Shown here in pieces: positions 1 through 7,062 of a stretch of 25,023 bases of DNA. This DNA is from an uncultured Mycoplasmatota bacterium (lineage in GTDB: Bacteria; Bacillota_I; Bacilli_A; RF39; UBA660), in contig CAMMYS010000019.1 in the NCBI GenBank assembly GCA_946528555.1, forward strand, positions 1 through 25,023, read 5' to 3'. The notes under the pieces were generated by a model. It was not told where the DNA came from, did not search any database, and saw only the letters and a program-made list of their open reading frames with translations. The stretch's first letter is position 1. The number at the start of each line of letters is the position of its first letter. Made by a program: the position numbers and the translations under genes.

Positions 1-1135
1 TTATTGTTATTCTTCCTACTTCTGTATATTTTGCTGCATTTGTTACTACATTTAATAATGCTTGATATAATTTTGATGAATCTCCATGTAGCACTGATGA
101 TGTACTTTGATCTATATTTATTAATAACTTAACTGGCTTAGATCCTACTTTTTGTTTTGCTACATTTATTACATTTGAGATTATATCATTTACATTATAA
201 TCTATTTCTGATAATGTTTCTTTTCCAGTTTCAATTTTTGATATATCTAAGATATTATTTATTATATCTAATAAGTTATTTCCTGCATCTACTACTTGTT
301 TTATACAATTTTTTGCCTCAGCTACATCATATGATGGCATATTATTTAATTCATCACATAAACTTATTATTAAGTTCATTGGCATTTTTATTTCATATGA
401 CATATTTGATAAGAAATCTGTTTTCGCTTGATTTGATTTCTCTATATCTTCTTGTGAATTACTAATTTCCTCTAAAATTGAAATATCTGGGTTTTCAATA
501 ATAAAGTAAATCATATATATAATTGAACTACCCATAAATGGTATAAATGATACATTTTTATAATAAATTTGAAGTCCAAATCCTGCTATACTAAATAATA
601 TTAATAATATAATTAATCTTTTAAATTTCTTATCATTTTTCTTAATAGCATAAAATAAAATATTAACATCTAATAATAAATAATAAGGAGTAGCTACAAT
701 CATTAATCCTGTTGGAAAAAATTGTAAGTTATTAGCATCAATTGTGTCATATGGCATAAATAATGAGAATAATACCATAACAAAAATTACTACTGTATAA
801 ACAATTTCTGTTTTAGAGTACTTTAAAACATCTATAATAGATTCTTCTTTTAAGTCTTTATACTTACTAAATGCATATTTATATAAAGTACCACACCACA
901 ATAAGCCAATACCACAGTGTAATCTAAAAAATATTAATGTTAATATATCTAAATCTGTATATTTAGATATAACAACTGATAATATTTCAGTGACTATAAA
1001 TGCTAGGCATAAAATTAATAAAGCTCTAAAATATCTACTACTTGTTGTTTTTAATAATTCTTTTGAATAAAAAGTCATCATTAGAATTATTAAAAAGCAT
1101 AATGAAGTGACAGATAAGAAAAAACTGAATGCCAT
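1..1135 (-). CDS. Membrane sensor histidine kinase, C-terminus beyond window, phospho-accepting His replaced by Tyr
   Basis: Partial gene: 378 residues are visible from an ATG at 1135 (SD AAAGGAG about 7 bases upstream), and the frame is still open at base 1. Residues 1 to about 215 form a series of hydrophobic segments, a multi-pass membrane sensor. A HisKA-like dimerisation segment follows, then the start of a HATPase domain with an N-box (NVVTNAAKYT). The H-box reads SYEIKMPMN where the neighbouring kinase has SHEIRTPMN, so the phospho-accepting His is Tyr247 (codon 395-397). It begins 14 bases after the stop of the next kinase and is probably cotranscribed with it. The family is clear. 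Known HisKA kinases need this His for autophosphorylation, so I infer a pseudokinase or an allosteric partner. Any receiver domain lies outside the window. Confidence 0.88.
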   Translation of the reverse strand, partial: MAFSFFLSVTSLCFLIILMMTFYSKELLKTTSSRYFRALLILCLAFIVTEILSVVISKYTDLDILTLIFFRLHCGIGLLWCGTLYKYAFSKYKDLKEESIIDVLKYSKTEIVYTVVIFVMVLFSLFMPYDTIDANNLQFFPTGLMIVATPYYLLLDVNILFYAIKKNDKKFKRLIILLILFSIAGFGLQIYYKNVSFIPFMGSSIIYMIYFIIENPDISILEEISNSQEDIEKSNQAKTDFLSNMSYEIKMPMNLIISLCDELNNMPSYDVAEAKNCIKQVVDAGNNLLDIINNILDISKIETGKETLSEIDYNVNDIISNVINVAKQKVGSKPVKLLINIDQSTSSVLHGDSSKLYQALLNVVTNAAKYTEVGRITI

Positions 1136-1149
1136 AACTATACTCCTTT

Positions 1150-3057
1150 CTAATCAATGCTTGATCTATTTTCCATAACCCTTGTTACTGTTTTATTTAG
1201 TTCTCTAAAATTAATTGGTTTTGATATATAATCTGCAAAACCTTCAGATATAAATCTATCTCTAATGCCATCATAAGAATTAGCTGTTAATGCTACTATT
1301 GGAGGTAATGGTTTACCTAAAGAAATTAATTCTTTTAGTGTGGCTACACCATCCATTTCAGGCATCATATGATCTAATAAAATAATGTCATAGTTATTAT
1401 TTTTAACTAAATCAATGCACTCTTTTCCACTCTTAGCAGTACTTATGTTAAATTTAAATTGAGTTAAATATCTACTAGCTAATTTAATATTAACATCAGC
1501 ATCATCTACTATTAATGCAGTTAAACCACTATAATCAGATATTTCTTTAGAACTACTTACTTTTCCTTCACCAAACACATTACCAACAGGTTCACTATTT
1601 TTAATCTTTTGACGTATTTTAATTATATATTTAGTTCCTTGACCTTTTTCATTTATAAATTCCATTTGTCCATACATTAACTTAGTTAATTGTTTTGCAA
1701 TAATTACACCTAATTTAATATTATCTACATTATTTGATTGAGAATTCTCTATATCAACAAAATCGCTAAATTCTCTATTAAATATATCATATGACATTGC
1801 ATGTCCTGTATTTGATACTGTGAAATTAAATTCAAATATTCCATCTTTTACAGTTTTACCATCAACATTTAATTTAACTTCTCCATAATTTGTATATTCA
1901 ATAGCATTTAATAAAATATATGTAACTATCTTAAATATTTTATGAGCATCACCATTATACTCTTTTGGTATATTTTCATTTATTTCTATACTAAATTTTA
2001 ATTCATCTTTTGTTATTTTAGATGGAATTAAACTATTAATTTCAAATATTAAATTTTCTAATAAATAATCTTTATATATAACTACTTCTTTATCACTTTC
2101 TAAACTAGAAATATCAAGTATATTATTAATCAAATCCATAAGTGTATTACTAGCACTTGTAATACTACCCAAATCTCTTTTAAGAACTTCTTCATTTAAG
2201 TTTTCATCTTTTAATAATGATTCACTAAAACCAACTATTGTATTCATAGGAGTTCTTATTTCATGTGACATATTAATTAAGAATTCTGTTTTTGCTTTAT
2301 TAGCACTTTCTGCTTCCTTTTTAGATTTCATATATGAATATAGTAATTTATTATCCTGACTTTCAACAGTAAAATATAAAATAGTAATAATAAGTGCATG
2401 GAATGTACCATTAATATTAATATAATAATTTGAAGTTATTTGAATAATTAATACAATCATATAGAAAATGAATGCAACATATATTGGTAGCATATATATA
2501 TTTCTAACTCTTTCATCATTTGTCGCTAATAAATAAAGAGTAACAAAGCTTCCAAATACTATAAATCCATAATAAGCAAACATAGGAAAACCTGTTATAC
2601 CATAAGGCATACCATTAATACCACCTATATATTCAAATTCACAAAAGAATACAATTGCTATTGGAAATATAATACTAAATAATACTAAACCATATAAAAT
2701 GATTTTATCTTTTTGAAATTTTTTGAATAAATCAAAACCATAAATAGTATAAATAATATATATTAAGAAGGTTGATCCCCATACAAATGCAACAAGTAAA
2801 TATAATTTATTAGCAATAGTATTAATAACACCAAATTTTTCATAATTCATTATTGTATAAGGGCATATAAGTTCAAATATTAAAACGACTATTCCAATCC
2901 ACAATAAAACATCAAATATTCTACTTCCAATATTTGATTCTCTTTTTTTAGTCATATATGTAAAAAATAACATTATTAAAAAGAATAGTGAAACTAAAGA
3001 AGTACAAACACTATTATAATAAGCTGATGTACTTTCTGCTATTACAGAACTAAACAT
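1150..3057 (-). CDS. Hybrid membrane histidine kinase with receiver domain and degenerate ATP site
   Basis: 635 residues from the ATG at 3057, chosen because GGAAGGTG lies at SD distance; the frame is open 17 codons further upstream but without an SD. Residues 1-230 contain about seven hydrophobic segments (membrane sensor). HisKA follows with SHEIRTPMN (His265), then a HATPase domain at about 350-485 and a receiver domain at about 513-630. The receiver looks functional: acidic pair DD, phospho-acceptor Asp562 (LLDHMMPEMDG), the Thr of ALTA and the Lys of SKP. The ATP-binding boxes are eroded. The N-box keeps one Asn (LLNAIEYT), the usual DxGxG is NTGHA with the Asp lost, and the GLGL lid motif is KLGV. 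It precedes the Tyr247 kinase by 14 bases. The pair probably signals together; the ligand and output are unknown. Confidence 0.9.
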   Translation of the reverse strand: MFSSVIAESTSAYYNSVCTSLVSLFFLIMLFFTYMTKKRESNIGSRIFDVLLWIGIVVLIFELICPYTIMNYEKFGVINTIANKLYLLVAFVWGSTFLIYIIYTIYGFDLFKKFQKDKIILYGLVLFSIIFPIAIVFFCEFEYIGGINGMPYGITGFPMFAYYGFIVFGSFVTLYLLATNDERVRNIYMLPIYVAFIFYMIVLIIQITSNYYININGTFHALIITILYFTVESQDNKLLYSYMKSKKEAESANKAKTEFLINMSHEIRTPMNTIVGFSESLLKDENLNEEVLKRDLGSITSASNTLMDLINNILDISSLESDKEVVIYKDYLLENLIFEINSLIPSKITKDELKFSIEINENIPKEYNGDAHKIFKIVTYILLNAIEYTNYGEVKLNVDGKTVKDGIFEFNFTVSNTGHAMSYDIFNREFSDFVDIENSQSNNVDNIKLGVIIAKQLTKLMYGQMEFINEKGQGTKYIIKIRQKIKNSEPVGNVFGEGKVSSSKEISDYSGLTALIVDDADVNIKLASRYLTQFKFNISTAKSGKECIDLVKNNNYDIILLDHMMPEMDGVATLKELISLGKPLPPIVALTANSYDGIRDRFISEGFADYISKPINFRELNKTVTRVMENRSSID

Positions 3058-3110
3058 AGTATCACACCTTCCAACCCTATTATATATTAAGTATACTATT
3101 TTTAGCATAT

Positions 3111-3132
3111 AAAAACAAGAAAAATATTCTTG
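3111..3132 (-). terminator. Rho-independent terminator after dnaE
   Basis: On the minus strand, stem CAAGAA/TTCTTG with a five-base loop is followed by TTTTT. It lies 3 bases after the dnaE stop codon and separates dnaE from the kinase operon. Confidence 0.75.
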
Positions 3133-3135
3133 CTT

Positions 3136-6021
3136 TTAAACCTTTTTAATATCGAAAACTATTAATTGATATTCACTATTTCTTCTCTCTATTTTAGCAT
3201 TAAATAAATAGATTTTATTCTTTTCAAGTTCACCTATTTTTATATATTCTTGTGGGAAAATAACTCCTTCAATAGAATCATATTCATCACTTAAAGTAAG
3301 AAAACTCATTTTAGTACCATTTTTAGTTTTAATTGTTTTTACTTCTTCAACATATAATAGTATTGATATTATTTTATTGAAATATTTTTTATAATCATTT
3401 AATTTGACTAAATTAGATCTATCATATTTAGTAATAGGATGAAATGATAAATAAAAACCATAATTTTTTATTTCATTATCTATTATTTCACTATCTGTAT
3501 AATCTTTTATTTTTTCATCAAATGCAGGTTTTTCATCAATAACTAAACTTAAATTCTTACATAGTGAAACATAATTAATAATTTCATCAATATTATTAAC
3601 ATATGCTTTTTTATTAATGCCAAATATATTAAACGCACCACATTCTAGTAATGAAATAACAATTTTTTTATTAACTATTTGATTATAACATCTAATCATA
3701 AAATCATAAAAATCTTTAAATTCTCCATTTTTTCTTTCTTCTAATATATAATTACATACATTTATAGATATTGATTTAATTAAACTAAATGGCATCACTA
3801 AAGAATTATCATGTGATATAAAATCATATGCTGATAAATTAATATTCATTGGCTCAAAATTAATACCAAGATATTTAGATTCATCTATATACTCTTTTAA
3901 ATGATCACTATTCTTAGAATTATTGAGTAAGTTTTTCATAAAGAATGTTGGATAGTTTGCTTTAAGATATGCTTGTTTGTAAGCAAAATGGCAATAAGCA
4001 ACACTATGTGATTTATTAAATCCATAACCTGCAAATTTAACAATTTTATCAAATATATTATTAGCTATCTTAGAAGAATATCCTTTATTAATAATTATAT
4101 CTACAAATTCACTTCTATTACTTTCAATAATATCAATGTTCTTTTTACTCATAGCTCTTCTAATATTATCAGCTTTAGCATACGAATAACCCGCTACAGA
4201 TCTTAATATTTCTAATACTTGTTCTTGATAAATAATTATTCCATAAGTACTTTTTAATATTGGCTCTAATTCAGGTATTTCATATAATACTTTTCTTTTA
4301 CCATTCTTTCTTAGAATATATTCATCAATCATTTCCATAGGACCAGGTCTATATAAAGCTAAAGCATCAATAATAGTATCTAAATTATCTGGTTTTAATG
4401 CTTTAAGAAAGCTTTTCATACCACTACTTTCAAATTGAAAAATGCCAGTCGTATAAGCATTCATAAATATATCTAAAGTTTTTTTATCATTAAGATCTAT
4501 ATTATTAATATCTATATCAATATTATTGTTTTTCATATCATTAATAATTGATGATAATGTACTTAAATTTTTTATTGATAAAAAGTCCATTTTAAGTAAA
4601 CCAAGGTCTTCTATATATTCCTTACTATAACCAGTTAATATAATATTATTTGATTCATATAATGGCATTAATTCTTCTAGACTAATATCACTAATAACTA
4701 CACCTGCTGCTGTAATACTAGTATTCTTTTTAAGACCACATAATTTCTTACATATATTAATTAGTTTTACTAAACTACTATTTCTTCTAACTATAGAATT
4801 AAACTCATAATTACTTACTAAATCGTCAAAATTCTTTTCATTATTTTTAATAGTCTTACATAATCTATCTATTAAAACACTATCATAATCTAACACTTTA
4901 GAAATATCTTTAATAACTTGTTTAGGTGCTAAAGTATTAAATGATATTATTCTAGCAGTTTTATCACTACCATATTTATCAATTACATAATTAATAACAA
5001 CATCTCTTTTTTCATCATCAAAATCAATATCAATATCTGGCATTGTTATTCTATCTGGATTTAAAAATCTTTCAAATATTAAATTATATTTTAAAGGATC
5101 TATATCAATAATACCAAGAGCATAATTAACAAGTGATGCTACTCCACTACCTCTTCCAGGTCCAACCATAACATCATTCTTTTTAGCAAATAAAACATAA
5201 TCATAAACTATTAAAAAATAATCTACATAATTCATTTTTTCTATAATAGATAATTCATATTTAAGTCTTTCTTTATATACCTCCGTTACATTACCATTTA
5301 ATCTTTTTTCTAATCCTTTTTTAGCAAGAGCTCTTAAATATTTAACAGAATCATCTTTATATTTAGGAATGTGAATATCAACACTAGGTAATTCAATATT
5401 AATTAAACTAGAGAACTTCATAGTATTTTCATATTCATCTTTAGTATTTACTTTAATAAATGGATATTTATTAACTTCTAATTCTTCATTAATAGTTTTA
5501 CCATTTTCAATATACTTGATGTATCTATAATATTCATAATCGGATTCATCAAAATAGCATATTTGAGGTATAAAAACTATATCTTTAGATACAACTAATG
5601 AGTTTGTTTTTTCATTCTTATTTTTATATCCAATAAATACATATTCAAATAAATCTTTAAAAGAATCATAATCTTTATAATTACAAACACATATTAAATT
5701 ATCAGAATGTTTATTAATAAAATCCATTGTTAAATTTTTTAAGTTTTTATAACTAACAATCTTAAATAAGTTTTTTAATCCATCATAATTCATAGCATAT
5801 AATAAAAAACTTATTTCATTTAAATCTATTTGAATACCAATAATTGGTTTAATATTATTTTTATTACATAACTTAATAAATTCATATGTTCCAAACATAT
5901 TATTATCAGTTATACCAAGAGTATTAATATTATTTTCTTTTGCATATGAAATCAACTCATCAATCTTGATAAGACTATTCATTAATTCATATTCAGTTTT
6001 AATATTAATTGGAATATACAT
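3136..6021 (-). CDS. dnaE: DNA polymerase III subunit alpha, DnaE type
   Basis: Replicative or lesion-bypass DNA polymerase, 961 residues; DnaE proteins are usually about 1,050-1,160, so this one is short. Order: an N-terminal PHP domain (about 1-210); the palm with GPGRGSG (287-293) and the catalytic PDIDIDF (328-334, Asp329 and Asp331); KMDFLSIKNL, which carries the third Asp; a helix-hairpin-helix region; and a C-terminal OB fold ending in LIVFDIKKV. The PHP metal site is gone: the His-rich first motif reads PINIKTEYEL and the usual TDHG is TDNN, so no PHP proofreading is expected. Start: ATG at 6021 after GAGGT. Upstream is divIVA, behind a stem-loop and an extended -10 promoter. Low-GC Gram-positives usually also carry PolC, which is not in this window. 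Confidence 0.96.
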   Translation of the reverse strand: MYIPINIKTEYELMNSLIKIDELISYAKENNINTLGITDNNMFGTYEFIKLCNKNNIKPIIGIQIDLNEISFLLYAMNYDGLKNLFKIVSYKNLKNLTMDFINKHSDNLICVCNYKDYDSFKDLFEYVFIGYKNKNEKTNSLVVSKDIVFIPQICYFDESDYEYYRYIKYIENGKTINEELEVNKYPFIKVNTKDEYENTMKFSSLINIELPSVDIHIPKYKDDSVKYLRALAKKGLEKRLNGNVTEVYKERLKYELSIIEKMNYVDYFLIVYDYVLFAKKNDVMVGPGRGSGVASLVNYALGIIDIDPLKYNLIFERFLNPDRITMPDIDIDFDDEKRDVVINYVIDKYGSDKTARIISFNTLAPKQVIKDISKVLDYDSVLIDRLCKTIKNNEKNFDDLVSNYEFNSIVRRNSSLVKLINICKKLCGLKKNTSITAAGVVISDISLEELMPLYESNNIILTGYSKEYIEDLGLLKMDFLSIKNLSTLSSIINDMKNNNIDIDINNIDLNDKKTLDIFMNAYTTGIFQFESSGMKSFLKALKPDNLDTIIDALALYRPGPMEMIDEYILRKNGKRKVLYEIPELEPILKSTYGIIIYQEQVLEILRSVAGYSYAKADNIRRAMSKKNIDIIESNRSEFVDIIINKGYSSKIANNIFDKIVKFAGYGFNKSHSVAYCHFAYKQAYLKANYPTFFMKNLLNNSKNSDHLKEYIDESKYLGINFEPMNINLSAYDFISHDNSLVMPFSLIKSISINVCNYILEERKNGEFKDFYDFMIRCYNQIVNKKIVISLLECGAFNIFGINKKAYVNNIDEIINYVSLCKNLSLVIDEKPAFDEKIKDYTDSEIIDNEIKNYGFYLSFHPITKYDRSNLVKLNDYKKYFNKIISILLYVEEVKTIKTKNGTKMSFLTLSDEYDSIEGVIFPQEYIKIGELEKNKIYLFNAKIERRNSEYQLIVFDIKKV

Positions 6022-6039
6022 ATCAATACCTCTAAAAAT

Positions 6040-6045
6040 ATTTTA
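6040..6045 (-). promoter_or_regulatory. Extended -10 promoter of dnaE
   Basis: The minus strand reads TGCTAAAAT, an extended -10, about 20 bases before the dnaE ATG. The predicted transcript begins just ahead of the SD. No good -35 is visible. The same TGCTAAAAT precedes rplU. Confidence 0.45.
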
Positions 6046-6063
6046 GCAAAATTTATATAAAAT

Positions 6064-6094
6064 AAAAAGTAGATTAATATTTTTCATCTACTTT
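6064..6094 (-). terminator. Stem-loop at the end of divIVA
   Basis: Nine-base-pair stem AAAGTAGAT/ATCTACTTT on the minus strand, with an 11-base loop. It includes the last codons and the stop of divIVA and is followed by a weak T-tract (TTTATT). It is probably a leaky terminator, so dnaE may receive read-through as well as its own promoter. Confidence 0.6.
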
Positions 6095-6523
6095 ATCAAA
6101 ATCGACTTTATCCATTTCTTCAATTACTTCTAATTGATTTTCAATTATTTGTCTTAATCTACGTTTTAATATATTAGTGTTACGTTTTAATTGGTCAGCA
6201 TGATTTTGTGCTCTTTCAGCTTTCAATAATGCATCATTAATAATTCTATTAGCATTGCGTCTAGCATCATTAATAAGAGTATTTGCTTCACGTCTAGCAC
6301 TACTTTTAATTTGATCGCCAGCACTTTCAGCAGTATATATAGCTCTATTCATAGTATCTTCTATTCTTTGATAATAAGCTATTTGTTCTTTTAATAATTT
6401 GTTTTCTTCTTCAGTTTTCTTACTTTTATCAAGCAATAATTCATAGTTTTTAATTACATTATCTAAGAATTGATGTACTTGAACTTTATCGTAACCGCGA
6501 AAAACTGTATCAAACTTTTTCAT
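6074..6523 (-). CDS. divIVA: DivIVA-domain cell-division/polarity protein
   Basis: 149 residues. The N-terminus (KKFDTVFRGYDKVQVHQFLD) is the DivIVA membrane-curvature-binding head, here with FRGYDKVQVHQFL in place of the usual RGYDxxEVDxFL. Residues 30-145 are a heptad-rich coiled coil full of Glu, Lys, Arg and Asn that should form parallel dimers or tetramers. DivIVA proteins gather at strongly curved membrane, division sites and poles, and recruit division or wall-synthesis proteins. The gene starts 36 bases after sepF with SD GGAGG. In Bacillus the sepF-ylmG-ylmH-divIVA order is standard; here ylmG and ylmH are missing and the two genes are adjacent. At 149 residues it could equally be called a GpsB/DivIVA-like protein, though it is longer than GpsB (about 100). 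Confidence 0.88.
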   Translation of the reverse strand: MKKFDTVFRGYDKVQVHQFLDNVIKNYELLLDKSKKTEEENKLLKEQIAYYQRIEDTMNRAIYTAESAGDQIKSSARREANTLINDARRNANRIINDALLKAERAQNHADQLKRNTNILKRRLRQIIENQLEVIEEMDKVDFDKVDEKY

Positions 6524-6559
6524 GCTATCCTCCTTCTATATATTTTTAATTATACTACA

Positions 6560-6940
6560 CTACCAATCTTCTGTAGACTCTTTTTTAGAAGTTTTTTTAG
6601 TTTCTTCTTCTGAAATATTACCCTCTATTTCAAAACCTTTAGGCGCACATAAAACAATACCAGGGCCTAATTTTTCCATATTTCCTTCAATTGCATAAAC
6701 AATTCCATTTAGGAAATCCATTATTCTCTTAGAAACATCAGATGTCACTCTTTTAAAATTAACAACTACTTGATTATTAGCTTTTAAATAATCAGCAACT
6801 TGAAATGCTTCTGAAAAAGCTCTTGGCTCAACTAGGATTGTTTTATTAGTATATTCTTTAACATTATTTTTAACAATTTCTACTTCTTCTTCGTCACCTT
6901 CAACATTAGTAGGTTCAAAAATTTTACCAATTAGTCCCAT
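6560..6940 (-). CDS. sepF: Cell-division protein SepF
   Basis: 126 residues. SepF bundles FtsZ filaments and anchors the Z-ring to the membrane. The N-terminus MGLIGKIF is a short amphipathic membrane-targeting helix, followed by an acidic linker. The SepF fold spans about 33-108 with KTILVEPRAFSEAFQVADYL, VVVNFKRVTSDVSKRIMDFL and the Gly-rich end VYAIEGNMEKLGPGIVLCAP, all typical of the family. The tail is charged. SD GAGG lies 8 bases before the ATG, with a good promoter upstream. It is first in a unit with divIVA, which fits a division operon. Confidence 0.95.
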   Translation of the reverse strand: MGLIGKIFEPTNVEGDEEEVEIVKNNVKEYTNKTILVEPRAFSEAFQVADYLKANNQVVVNFKRVTSDVSKRIMDFLNGIVYAIEGNMEKLGPGIVLCAPKGFEIEGNISEEETKKTSKKESTEDW

Positions 6941-6968
6941 AATGACCTCCTCTACACTCTACAATAAT

Positions 6969-6997
6969 ATTTTATCATATAAATATTTTAGTATCAA
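6969..6997 (-). promoter_or_regulatory. sepF-divIVA promoter
   Basis: On the minus strand, -35 TTGATA (6992-6997), 17-base spacer, -10 TAAAAT (6969-6974), about 30 bases before the sepF ATG. This is a sigma-A-type promoter. Confidence 0.75.
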
Positions 6998-7031
6998 TCT
7001 TAAAATGAAGAAATTTAATATTTTTTCTCAT

Positions 7032-7057
7032 AAAAAAAGTAGGATTTAACCTACTTT
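7032..7057 (-). terminator. Terminator after the Big2 surface protein
   Basis: Perfect 8-bp stem AAAGTAGG/CCTACTTT with a 6-base loop, followed by T's on the minus strand, 6 bases past the stop codon. Confidence 0.85.
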
Positions 7058-7062
7058 ATATT

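Noticed and set aside
395..397. Tyr247 as a simple sequencing error
   Set aside because: Cannot be excluded (CAT to TAT is one base), but the rest of the H-box (KMPMN for RTPMN) is also changed, which favours real divergence.
157..465. Plus-strand frame rich in Leu, Tyr and His
   Set aside because: It lies antisense to the kinase gene, has no SD or family likeness, and its composition is that of reversed AT-rich coding DNA.
3058..3108. Longer start for the hybrid kinase at 3108
   Set aside because: No SD there, whereas GGAAGGTG sits at proper distance from the ATG at 3057.
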